Origin: JAQSWP01 sp040255215
GTDB lineage: Bacteria > Pseudomonadota > Alphaproteobacteria > Reyranellales > JAQSWP01
Length of the DNA stretch: 5,067 bases
Direction of reading: 5' to 3'
Assembly (NCBI GenBank): GCA_040255215.1
Contig: JBDZUM010000180.1
Location: 1 to 5,067 of the forward strand
In this document: positions 1 through 4,793 of the stretch, piece after piece
Layout of the letters: every line of letters begins with the position of its first letter
Position numbering within the stretch: the stretch's first letter is position 1
Position numbers and translations under genes: made by a program
Notes under the pieces: model-generated
The model's input: the letters and a program-made list of their open reading frames with translations, nothing else
Database searches by the model: none
Told to the model about the DNA's origin: nothing

Positions 1-252
1 CTGTGCCCGCCGGCCGACGTGGCGCGCCTGCGCGCGCATTACGCCGCCACCGACCTGCCGGCCGACGCCCGCACCGTCGGCCAGCGCCGCTGGGACAGCG
101 CGACGCTGATCGACCACATGATGCACGACAAGAAAACGCGCGACGGCAAGCTGACCTTCATCCTCGCCCGCGGCATCGGCCGCGCCTTCATCGCCAAGGA
201 CGTGCCGGTCGAGACGGTGCGCGGCTCGCTCGACCGCGCTTTGGCCGCCTGA
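1..252 (+). CDS. aroB: 3-dehydroquinate synthase, C-terminal part (partial)
   Basis: This is the last 83 residues of a gene that starts before the window; the frame is open from base 1 and stops with TGA at 250-252. AroB converts DAHP to 3-dehydroquinate in the cytoplasm, the second step of the shikimate pathway, using NAD+ and a divalent metal. The segment with LIDHMMHDKKTRDGKLTFIL, followed by GIGRAFIAKDV, matches the conserved C-terminal helical domain of the family, where the DKK motif contributes to the substrate site. The metal-binding and NAD-binding parts lie outside the window. The next gene starts 4 bases after the stop on the same strand, so the two are probably cotranscribed and translationally coupled. 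The identification rests on the C-terminal motif alone but is a good match. The upstream neighbour in such genomes is usually aroK, which cannot be seen here. Confidence 0.9.
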   Translation: MCPPADVARLRAHYAATDLPADARTVGQRRWDSATLIDHMMHDKKTRDGKLTFILARGIGRAFIAKDVPVETVRGSLDRALAA

Positions 253-256
253 GACG

Positions 257-1558
257 ATGGAAGACGCTCTTTTTCTCTCCGGCGGCGCGGTCGTCGCCTG
301 CCTGCTGCTTTCGGCTTTCTTCTCGGGCGCCGAGACGGCGCTGACCGGCGTGTCGCTGCCGCGCATGCTGCGGCTGGCGCAGCAGGGCAATGCGCGCGCC
401 GCCCTCGTCATCCGCCTGCACGAGCAGAAGGAGCGCATGATCGGCGCGCTGCTGCTGGGCAACAACACCGTCAACATCCTGGCCTCGGCGCTGACCACCG
501 GCATCCTGATCGGCCTGTTCGGCGAGGCCGGCATCGCCTACGCCACCGTCGCGGTCACGCTGATGGTGCTGATCTTCTCCGAGGTGCTGCCCAAGACCTA
601 CGCCATCATGCATTCCGACCGCATGGCGCTGGCGGTGGCGCCGGTGGTGCGCTTCGTCGTCGTGCTGTTCGCGCCGCCGGCCATGACGGTGCAGGCCATC
701 GTCACCGCCATATTGCAGGCCGCCGGCGTGCGCCGCCGCGACGACGCGCAGGAAGCGGAGCAGAACGAGGACGTGCTGCGCGGCGCCATCGAGATGCATG
801 CCGCCGCCGAACCCGAGACGCCGCACTCGCGCCACATGCTGCGCTCGATCCTCGATCTCGGCGATCTGGCGGTGGCCGACGTCATGACCCATCGCGGCAA
901 TCTCACATTGATCGACGCCGACCAGCCGCCGCAGGCCATTCTCGAGCAGGTGCTGGCCAGCCCGCATACCCGCATCCCGCTCTACCGCAAGGAATCCGAC
1001 AACATCGTCGGCGTCATCCACGCCAAGGCGCTGTTGCGGGCGGTGCACGCCAATGCCGACCGGCTCGACGATCTCGATGTCGTCGCCCATGCCAGCCCGC
1101 CCTGGTTCATCCCGGAAAGCACCACCTTGTCCGACCAGCTGCAGGCTTTCCGCCAGCGGCGCGAGCATTTCGCGCTGGTGGTCGACGAGTACGGCGCTTT
1201 GCTCGGCATCGTCACGCTCGAGGACATTCTCGAGGAGATCGTCGGCGACATCGCCGACGAGCACGACGTGCCGGTGGTCGGCGTCGCCGCCGAGGCCGAC
1301 GGCACCTACGTCGCCGAAGGCCAGGTGCCGGTGCGCGATCTCAACCGCGAACTGGGCTGGAGCCTGCCCGAGGACGTCGCGACCACCATCGCCGGGCTGG
1401 TGCTGCACGAGGCGCGCCGCATTCCCGAGATCGGCCAGACCTACACCTTCTACGGCTTCCGCTTCGAGATTCTGGGCCGCGAGCGCCATCGCGTCACCTC
1501 GCTGCGCATCACGCCCCCCATGCTGGCCGGCGAGAACGGCGGCGGCGACGAGGCCTGA
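257..1558 (+). CDS. CNNM/CorC-type membrane protein (DUF21, paired CBS, CorC_HlyC domains)
   Basis: A 433-residue inner-membrane protein of the CNNM/CorC family, often annotated as hemolysin-like; known members act in Mg2+/Co2+ export or magnesium homeostasis. Residues 1 to about 155 form the DUF21 transmembrane domain. It has hydrophobic segments near 5-27, 62-89, 92-112 and 125-155, and family motifs FFSGAETAL (21-29), LLLGNN (65-70) and SEVLPKT (108-114). Residues about 196-260 and 268-325 are the CBS pair, which binds adenine nucleotides in relatives; the second contains LVVDEYGALLGIVTLEDILEE-type sequence. Residues about 333-418 are the CorC_HlyC domain. Length and domain order are normal for the family and nothing looks broken. 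The start ATG lies 4 bases after the aroB stop with no strong Shine-Dalgarno, which fits translational coupling. The transported ion is inferred from the family, not seen. No convincing terminator follows. Confidence 0.93.
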   Translation: MEDALFLSGGAVVACLLLSAFFSGAETALTGVSLPRMLRLAQQGNARAALVIRLHEQKERMIGALLLGNNTVNILASALTTGILIGLFGEAGIAYATVAVTLMVLIFSEVLPKTYAIMHSDRMALAVAPVVRFVVVLFAPPAMTVQAIVTAILQAAGVRRRDDAQEAEQNEDVLRGAIEMHAAAEPETPHSRHMLRSILDLGDLAVADVMTHRGNLTLIDADQPPQAILEQVLASPHTRIPLYRKESDNIVGVIHAKALLRAVHANADRLDDLDVVAHASPPWFIPESTTLSDQLQAFRQRREHFALVVDEYGALLGIVTLEDILEEIVGDIADEHDVPVVGVAAEADGTYVAEGQVPVRDLNRELGWSLPEDVATTIAGLVLHEARRIPEIGQTYTFYGFRFEILGRERHRVTSLRITPPMLAGENGGGDEA

Positions 1559-1585
1559 CAGCGGCGCGACGGTACGGCGGGACGC

Positions 1586-1617
1586 TTGCGCCTTGCGCGG
1601 GCGGGTCTGTATATACT
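1586..1617 (+). promoter_or_regulatory. Possible promoter of the DUF2889 gene
   Basis: TTGCGC (1586-1591) is followed 18 bases later by TATATA (1610-1615), which overlaps TATACT (1612-1617), a 5/6 match to the sigma-70 -10 hexamer. Either -10 would place transcription start around 1622-1624, inside the inverted repeat just downstream. The -35 match is weak (TTG only), so the -10 is the better-supported half. It is the only AT-rich stretch in the 92-base gap after the CorC-like gene. Confidence 0.45.
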
Positions 1618-1644
1618 CCACTGAACGAGCGTTCATTTGGAGTA
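1614..1644. promoter_or_regulatory. Nested inverted repeat, TetR-type operator candidate
   Basis: The core is TGAACG (1622-1627), AG, CGTTCA (1630-1635): two perfect 6-base arms around a 2-base centre. Outside it lies a second perfect pair, TACTCCA (1614-1620) and TGGAGTA (1638-1644), offset by one base relative to the core. Operators of the form TGAAC(G)NN(C)GTTCA are common for TetR/AcrR-family repressors. The repeat overlaps the predicted -10 and start site of the DUF2889 gene, and the outer right arm contains its ribosome binding site GGAG. Binding here would therefore be expected to repress. No TetR-family gene is visible in the window, so the regulator's identity is inference. Confidence 0.6.
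1639..1642 (+). promoter_or_regulatory. Ribosome binding site of the DUF2889 gene
   Basis: GGAG lies 8 bases before the ATG at 1651 and fixes that start. It falls within the right outer arm of the nested inverted repeat. Confidence 0.7.
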
Positions 1645-1650
1645 CGGTCA

Positions 1651-2295
1651 ATGCCTCTTCCCGCCCCCGTCGAGCGCCAGCATCTGCATACCAGGCTCGT
1701 CGAATGCCGCGGCTATTTCCGCCATGACGGGCTGTGGGACATCGAAGGCCACATCACCGACCTGAAGACCTACGAGCATCGCACCGACTGGCGCGGCGCC
1801 ATGCGGCCGGAAGATCCCATTCACGAGATGTGGATCCGCCTGACCGTCGACGACAAGTACGTCATCCACGACGTCGAGGCGGTCTCCGACCACACGCCCT
1901 ACCGCATCTGCCCGGAGGCGACGCCCAACTTCAAGCGGCTGATCGGCGCCAGCATCGGGCCGGGCTTCCGCAAGGAGCTGCGCAAGCGTATCCCCGGCCG
2001 CGACAGCTGCGTGCACATCGCCGAATTGCTGGGGCCGGTGGCGACGGTGGCCTTTCAGACCATCTTTTCCGAGCGCGCCAAGGAGCTGATGCGCGACTGG
2101 CGTCGGCGCAACGGCGTCGCCGAGCCCGATCCCGGCCCGCGCCGTCGTCCGGTCGTGCTCGATACCTGCCGCACCTGGTCGTCCGACAGCGAAGTCGTGC
2201 GTCGCATCTATCCGGAGTTCTATACCGGCGACGAGGAAGGCAGCGAGGCGGGCGACGGCGCCGACGAGGGAACGGTCAGGCGCAACGCCGGCTGA
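1651..2295 (+). CDS. DUF2889 family protein, function unknown
   Basis: A 214-residue soluble protein with no signal peptide or membrane segment. The order of conserved blocks fits DUF2889: HTRLVECRGYFRHDGLWDIEGHITDLKTY-type sequence at residues 13-41, IHEMWIRLTVDD (57-68), a DVEAVSD...PYRIC segment (74-87), LIGASIGPGF (97-106), and DSCVHIAELLGPVATVAFQT (118-137). Cysteines at 19, 87, 120 and 163 and many histidines and acidic residues are visible, but I cannot assign a metal site or catalytic role. The C-terminal tail from about 140 is Arg/Pro-rich, then acidic, and looks poorly ordered. The ATG has a GGAG 8 bases upstream. The gene has its own promoter-like region with a palindrome, so it is probably regulated independently of the CorC-like gene. 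It converges on the RHH gene with a 4-base gap. The family has no established biochemical function that I know of. Confidence 0.85.
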   Translation: MPLPAPVERQHLHTRLVECRGYFRHDGLWDIEGHITDLKTYEHRTDWRGAMRPEDPIHEMWIRLTVDDKYVIHDVEAVSDHTPYRICPEATPNFKRLIGASIGPGFRKELRKRIPGRDSCVHIAELLGPVATVAFQTIFSERAKELMRDWRRRNGVAEPDPGPRRRPVVLDTCRTWSSDSEVVRRIYPEFYTGDEEGSEAGDGADEGTVRRNAG

Positions 2296-2299
2296 CGCT

Positions 2300-2782
2300 C
2301 TAGGCCGCAGCCTCGCGCTCGTTCGGCGTCGCGGTGACGCCGTGGCCGACCTCGATATGGCCGCTCTCCGTCGCCGCGGCGCGGAAATAGCCCAGCACGA
2401 ACACCCGCAGCGCCGCCGTCAGCGACGAGCGCGTGCGCCGTTGCGCCACGATGGTGCAGACGTCGTGGATGGTGACCGCCTCGCGCCGCGCCACCTCGTG
2501 CAGCGCGTCCCACATTTCCGGCTCCAGCCGCACGCTGGTGCGGCGACCGGCGACGGTAACGTTGCGCGGCACCAGGGCACCGTCGATCGGCTCGTCGCCG
2601 CGCAGGCGCACCGCCTCGCGGCGCGTCGCTTCCGCCGCCGCCAGGATCAGCGACGCCGGCTTGCCCAGCCTGGCGTTGCGCGCCTCGCGATAGAGATATT
2701 CCAGGCTGGCCTGCACGCCTTCGGCGGCGGCGATGCGCCGTCCGTCGGCCTTCTCTCCATCCTGCTGGTGCCTGTTGCTCAT
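2300..2782 (-). CDS. Ribbon-helix-helix (RHH_4-type) regulator
   Basis: A 160-residue protein. The C-terminal domain, about residues 73-136, begins with a strand-like RNVTVAGRRTSVRLEPEMW followed by helices DALHEVARREAVTIHDVCTIVAQ and SSLTAALRVFVLGYFRAA. This is the pattern of alphaproteobacterial RHH_4 proteins, expected to be dimeric and to contact DNA through the strand. The N-terminal half (about 22-58) is predicted helical and I do not recognise it. I chose the ATG at 2782 because GGGAG (2794-2790) sits 7 bases before it; an in-frame GTG two codons earlier (2788) would be only 1 base from that sequence. The gene lies 91 bases downstream of luxR on the same strand. The gap carries a lux-box-like palindrome and a second inverted repeat, suggesting quorum-sensing control and possibly autoregulation. 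The target genes are unknown. A toxin-antitoxin role is not supported, because no small toxin gene adjoins it. Confidence 0.82.
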   Translation of the reverse strand: MSNRHQQDGEKADGRRIAAAEGVQASLEYLYREARNARLGKPASLILAAAEATRREAVRLRGDEPIDGALVPRNVTVAGRRTSVRLEPEMWDALHEVARREAVTIHDVCTIVAQRRTRSSLTAALRVFVLGYFRAAATESGHIEVGHGVTATPNEREAAA

Positions 2783-2789
2783 GACCACG

Positions 2790-2794
2790 CTCCC
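2790..2794 (-). promoter_or_regulatory. Ribosome binding site deciding the RHH gene start
   Basis: GGGAG on the minus strand is followed by 7 bases and then ATG at 2782. The longer reading from GTG at 2788 would leave only a 1-base gap, so the shorter protein is preferred. Confidence 0.7.
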
Positions 2795-2796
2795 TG

Positions 2797-2813
2797 TACT
2801 GCTGCGCGCAGTA
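2797..2813. promoter_or_regulatory. Inverted repeat over the RHH gene -10 and start site
   Basis: TACTGC (2797-2802) and GCAGTA (2808-2813) are perfect 6-base arms around a 5-base spacer. The right arm overlaps the -10-like CATACT (minus strand, 2815-2810), and the implied start near 2803 lies inside the repeat. This is where a repressor would block transcription. Autoregulation by the RHH protein is one possibility; no evidence names the binding protein. It could also be chance in GC-rich DNA. Confidence 0.4.
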
Positions 2814-2815
2814 TG
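2810..2815 (-). promoter_or_regulatory. -10-like element of the RHH gene promoter
   Basis: CATACT on the minus strand agrees with TATAAT at 4 of 6 positions. It is separated by 21 bases from the lux-box-like palindrome. No good -35 hexamer is present at the expected distance (GTCACC at 2838-2833), which is what one expects where an activator substitutes for -35 contacts. Transcription would start near 2803, about 20 bases before the ATG. Confidence 0.42.
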
Positions 2816-2836
2816 GCCAGCGGCCGCTACGGGGTG

Positions 2837-2856
2837 ACCTGTCGGAATTGACAGGG
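2837..2856 (-). promoter_or_regulatory. Lux-box-like palindrome between luxR and the RHH gene
   Basis: CCTGTC (2838-2843), GGAATT, GACAGG (2850-2855) form perfect 6-base arms with a 6-base centre. The 20-base element has the lux-box signature CTG-N10-CAG and, against the Vibrio fischeri luxI lux box as I remember it, agrees at 14 of 20 positions on the plus strand. It lies 17 bases after the luxR stop and 54 bases before the RHH gene ATG. Its centre is at about -43 relative to the start implied by CATACT, close to the -42.5 typical of LuxR-activated promoters. No T-run follows on either strand, so it is a poor intrinsic terminator for luxR. The gene product next door is a LuxR protein, which makes this the obvious binding-site candidate. 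Confidence 0.68.
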
Positions 2857-2873
2857 TGACGGCGCGGGAAGGC

Positions 2874-3638
2874 TCAGGGCCGGATCAGGTTCATCATGAT
2901 CGCCCGCACCACCGCCTGGGTCTTGGACTGCGAGTCGAGCTTGCGGCGGGCGTTCTCGATATGGAAATTCACCGTGCGTTCGGAGACGCCCAGGATCACC
3001 GAGGTTTCCCAGGCCGACTTGCCGCGCGCCGTCCACAGCAGGCAGTCGGCCTCGCGCAGGGTGATCGGCGAACGCTGCGGCGCCTCCGCCTCCCCCTTGG
3101 CGCGGCCGCGGCCGCTGCGCTGCCAGGCGGCGGTGGCGCGGGTGTGGTAGTGCAGCGACAGCAGATGCAGCACGTGCCGGCTGTGGCCGACCTCGCTGGT
3201 GAATTCGCGCGGCGCCAGATCGGTCGACAGCGCCACCAGCCCGTCGGCGCCGCCGGGCGCATGGATCGGCACGGTGAAGCCCTGGCGCAGGCCGAAGCTG
3301 TCGGCCTCGTCGAACAGCTGCCGCTGCAGGCCGCTCAGCGAGCGCCGGTTCTTCATGTCCGACCAGGCGAACGGCATCAGCGTGTTGCGGGCGCGCTCCA
3401 GGGTCGGATCGACCTCGAAATAGCGCTTCTCGATGAAATGCGCGTTCCACTTCTTCGGATAATTGGTGGCGACGTATTCGTAGCGCGTCGCCTCGGCCGA
3501 CTTGCCGCGCGCCACGTAGGAGAATTTGCGGAAGCCGAATTTGCGGATCTGCTCGAGGAAACAGCTGGTGATCGCGGCCGGCTTGTCCGCCCCGCGCGTG
3601 TCGGACAGGAACTGTTCGACCGCAAGCTCCAACCCCAA
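2874..3638 (-). CDS. LuxR-type autoinducer-binding transcriptional regulator
   Basis: A 254-residue protein with the full architecture of acyl-homoserine-lactone receptors. Residues about 10-165 are the autoinducer-binding domain and about 190-254 the GerE/LuxR helix-turn-helix. In TraR numbering, the ligand-site positions correspond to Y53 = Y60, W57 = W64, D70 = D77, P71 = P78, W85 = W92 and G113 = G120. Only Y61 differs, being F68. The DNA-binding invariants E178, L182 and G188 correspond to E196, L200 and G206, within PITLREADCLLWTARGKSAW, and SERTVNFHIENARRKL follows. The start is TTG at 3638, 10 bases after GGGGAGG (3655-3649). The frame is open upstream to a stop at 3710 but has no ATG or GTG there. 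No luxI-type synthase is in the window, so it may be an unpaired (solo) receptor or be paired elsewhere. It probably acts on the lux-box-like site just downstream. Confidence 0.92.
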   Translation of the reverse strand: MGLELAVEQFLSDTRGADKPAAITSCFLEQIRKFGFRKFSYVARGKSAEATRYEYVATNYPKKWNAHFIEKRYFEVDPTLERARNTLMPFAWSDMKNRRSLSGLQRQLFDEADSFGLRQGFTVPIHAPGGADGLVALSTDLAPREFTSEVGHSRHVLHLLSLHYHTRATAAWQRSGRGRAKGEAEAPQRSPITLREADCLLWTARGKSAWETSVILGVSERTVNFHIENARRKLDSQSKTQAVVRAIMMNLIRP

Positions 3639-3648
3639 GGCCCCAACG

Positions 3649-3655
3649 CCTCCCC
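3649..3655 (-). promoter_or_regulatory. Strong ribosome binding site supporting a TTG start for luxR
   Basis: GGGGAGG on the minus strand is followed by 10 bases and then TTG at 3638. The nearby ATG at 3669 is in another frame and has no such sequence before it, so the TTG is preferred for luxR. Confidence 0.6.
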
Positions 3656-3670
3656 AGCCGCTGTTGCATT

Positions 3671-3704
3671 GAAAGACTATCCCAGCCCGGCGGGGCGGCG
3701 ATAG
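3671..3704 (-). terminator. Possible intrinsic terminator after bolA
   Basis: On the minus strand, CTATC (3704-3700) pairs with GATAG (3681-3677). Between them, CC/GG and CCC/GGG pairs, interrupted by small bulges, surround a CGCC loop. TCTTTC follows immediately (3676-3671). The stem has about 10 pairs and a short, imperfect U-run. It lies in the 115-base gap between the bolA stop and the luxR start and would separate the two transcripts. Confidence 0.38.
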
Positions 3705-3753
3705 TGCCTACGCAACGCCCGTTCCGGCCTGCGGCACGATGCCCCGATCGCGC

Positions 3754-4035
3754 TCAGGCCGCGCCTTCCTCCTCCGGCGTACGCAATTTCAACGACAGCG
3801 CATGCACCGGCCCGGCCAGCTCCTCGGCCAGCGCCTCGTAAACCAGTCGCTGGCGGGCGATGCGGTTGAGCCCGGAAAACCGCGCCGACACCACCGTGAC
3901 GTTGAAATGGCTCTCGCCGCCTTGGCGCGCGCCGGCATGCCCGGCATGGCGCGCCGAATCGTCGACGATCTCCAGCCGCTTCGGCGCCAGCGCCGCGGTC
4001 AGCTTGTCCCTGATCCTGCCCGCCACCATCGCCAT
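3754..4035 (-). CDS. bolA: BolA family protein
   Basis: A 93-residue cytoplasmic protein of normal BolA length. The family signature is clear: LEIVDDSARHAGHAG (21-35), GGESHFNVTVVSARFSGL (39-56), RIARQRLVYEALAEEL (58-73) and GPVHALSLKL (75-84). BolA proteins pair with monothiol glutaredoxins to bind a [2Fe-2S] cluster. They act in iron-sulfur and iron homeostasis, and some bind DNA in stress and envelope control. H43 and H78 are in the positions of usual cluster or heterodimer residues; the common RHR motif here reads RQR, a known variant. The ATG at 4035 is chosen because GGGAGG (4047-4042) lies 6 bases before it; an ATG at 4068 in the same frame would add 11 atypical residues. The gene is divergent from the J-domain gene with 56 bases between the starts. 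Assignment to a BolA subclass is uncertain. Confidence 0.93.
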   Translation of the reverse strand: MAMVAGRIRDKLTAALAPKRLEIVDDSARHAGHAGARQGGESHFNVTVVSARFSGLNRIARQRLVYEALAEELAGPVHALSLKLRTPEEEGAA

Positions 4036-4041
4036 CGCAAG

Positions 4042-4047
4042 CCTCCC
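4042..4047 (-). promoter_or_regulatory. Ribosome binding site deciding the bolA start
   Basis: GGGAGG on the minus strand lies 6 bases before ATG 4035. It rules against the upstream in-frame ATG at 4068. Confidence 0.75.
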
Positions 4048-4056
4048 GCACCCATC

Positions 4057-4085
4057 TTGCCGCCGCACCGTCGAGACCGCATATT
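4057..4085 (+). promoter_or_regulatory. Promoter candidate for the J-domain gene (leaderless geometry)
   Basis: TTGCCG (4057-4062) and CATATT (4080-4085) are separated by exactly 17 bases; each matches the sigma-70 hexamers at 4 of 6 positions. The predicted start is 4091-4092, at the A of the J-domain gene's ATG. No Shine-Dalgarno precedes that ATG, which agrees with a leaderless or nearly leaderless message. Confidence 0.45.
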
Positions 4086-4091
4086 TCCTGC

Positions 4092-4688
4092 ATGTCGCGC
4101 GCGCGCACCAGAAAAATCCTCGAGCCCGAGCCGCATTCGCCGCCGCGCGCCTGCGAGTGGCCCGACTGCGCCCATGGCGGCAGCTTCCCGGCGCCGAAAT
4201 CGCGCGACCAGCTGCGCGAATACCGCTGGTTCTGCCTCGAGCACGTGCGCCGCTACAACGCGTCCTGGGACTACTACGCCGGCATGACCGGCGACGAGAT
4301 CGAGCGCCATCTGCGCGCCGACACCACCTGGCGCCGCCCGTCCTGGCCCTTGGGCGCCCGCCCGCGCAAGCGTGGCGCGCCCGGCCCGTGGGACGATCTG
4401 GTCGATCCGTTCGGCCTGTTCGAGGGCCCGGATGCGGTCGGTCCGCGCCCCGCCGCCATGCCCGAGAAGCCGGGCCAGAAGCTCACCGCCGCCCAGCGCA
4501 AGGCGATGGCGGTGATGCGCATGGAAGCGCCGCTGACGCTGGAAACCCTGCGCGCCCGCTACAAGGCGCTGGTCAAGCAGTACCACCCCGACGCCAATGG
4601 CGGCGATCGTGCGGCGGAGGAAAAACTCAAGGCCATCAACCTTGCATATTCCTCGCTGAAACAAAGCCTTAGAGAACACGTCCGCTAG
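4092..4688 (+). CDS. J-domain (DnaJ-like) protein with N-terminal Cys/His cluster
   Basis: A 198-residue protein with a C-terminal J domain at about residues 146-192. The diagnostic HPD is at 165-167 in KQYHPDANGG, preceded by helix LTLETLRARYKALVK and followed by AAEEKLKAINLAYSSLK. J domains stimulate Hsp70 (DnaK) ATPase; the rest of the protein would choose the client. The N-terminal part has C21, C26, C48 and H51, a C-x4-C then C-x2-H arrangement that could bind a metal. These flank a conserved-looking stretch YRWFCLEHVRRYNASWDYYAGM (broken here by no gap). The middle (about 80-135) is Pro/Gly/Arg-rich and probably flexible. It lacks the Gly/Phe region and zinc-finger repeats of true DnaJ, so it is not the general chaperone. 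The gene sits between divergent bolA and cobS, an order I recall as common in alphaproteobacteria; its client is unknown. Confidence 0.9.
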   Translation: MSRARTRKILEPEPHSPPRACEWPDCAHGGSFPAPKSRDQLREYRWFCLEHVRRYNASWDYYAGMTGDEIERHLRADTTWRRPSWPLGARPRKRGAPGPWDDLVDPFGLFEGPDAVGPRPAAMPEKPGQKLTAAQRKAMAVMRMEAPLTLETLRARYKALVKQYHPDANGGDRAAEEKLKAINLAYSSLKQSLREHVR

Positions 4689-4715
4689 CCGCCCCGCATG
4701 CCAGCGCGGCGTTTT
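4688..4715 (+). terminator. Weak terminator-like hairpin after the J-domain gene
   Basis: GCCGC (4688-4692) can pair with GCGGC (4706-4710) across a 13-base loop, followed by G and TTTT (4712-4715). The stem is short and the loop large, so this is a weak candidate. If real, it would separate the J-domain gene from cobS, which lies 105 bases downstream. Confidence 0.3.
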
Positions 4716-4793
4716 CCGCACTTGCCTGGGCGGGATCGTCCTGTAATCATCGCCCGTTCTTCAGAAAATGCTGCGTAGCACAACGGATTGATC

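Noticed and set aside
188..1651. A 487-residue minus-strand open frame opposite the CorC-like gene
   Set aside because: It is antisense to a gene with clear domains and its sequence is the His/Asp/Gly/Arg-rich composition expected of a shadow frame in GC-rich DNA; no recognisable motif.
2290..2312. GGCTG/CAGCC inverted repeat between the convergent DUF2889 and RHH genes as a shared terminator
   Set aside because: Only 5-base arms with a 13-base loop and no T-run on either strand; likely chance.
2838..2855. The CCTGTC/GACAGG palindrome as the intrinsic terminator of luxR
   Set aside because: A 6-pair stem with no following U-run on the minus strand; similarity to a lux box and its distance to a -10 explain it better, though the two roles are not exclusive.
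2827..3669. A 280-residue minus-strand frame overlapping luxR and starting with ATG at 3669
   Set aside because: The luxR frame carries all the family motifs; this one is Arg/Gly/Ala-rich with no motif, and its ATG has no ribosome binding site. A frameshift in luxR joining the two is not needed, because TTG 3638 has a good one.
2856..3704. A 282-residue plus-strand frame opposite luxR
   Set aside because: Shadow of the luxR coding strand; composition and lack of motifs argue against a gene.
3999..4721. A 240-residue minus-strand frame opposite the J-domain gene
   Set aside because: The plus-strand frame contains HPD and the J-domain helices; this frame has low-complexity Arg/Ala/Gly sequence only.
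4689..4793. Cobalamin riboswitch upstream of cobS
   Set aside because: The gap is 105 bases, too short for a full AdoCbl riboswitch of about 200 bases, and no B12-box-like sequence was recognised.
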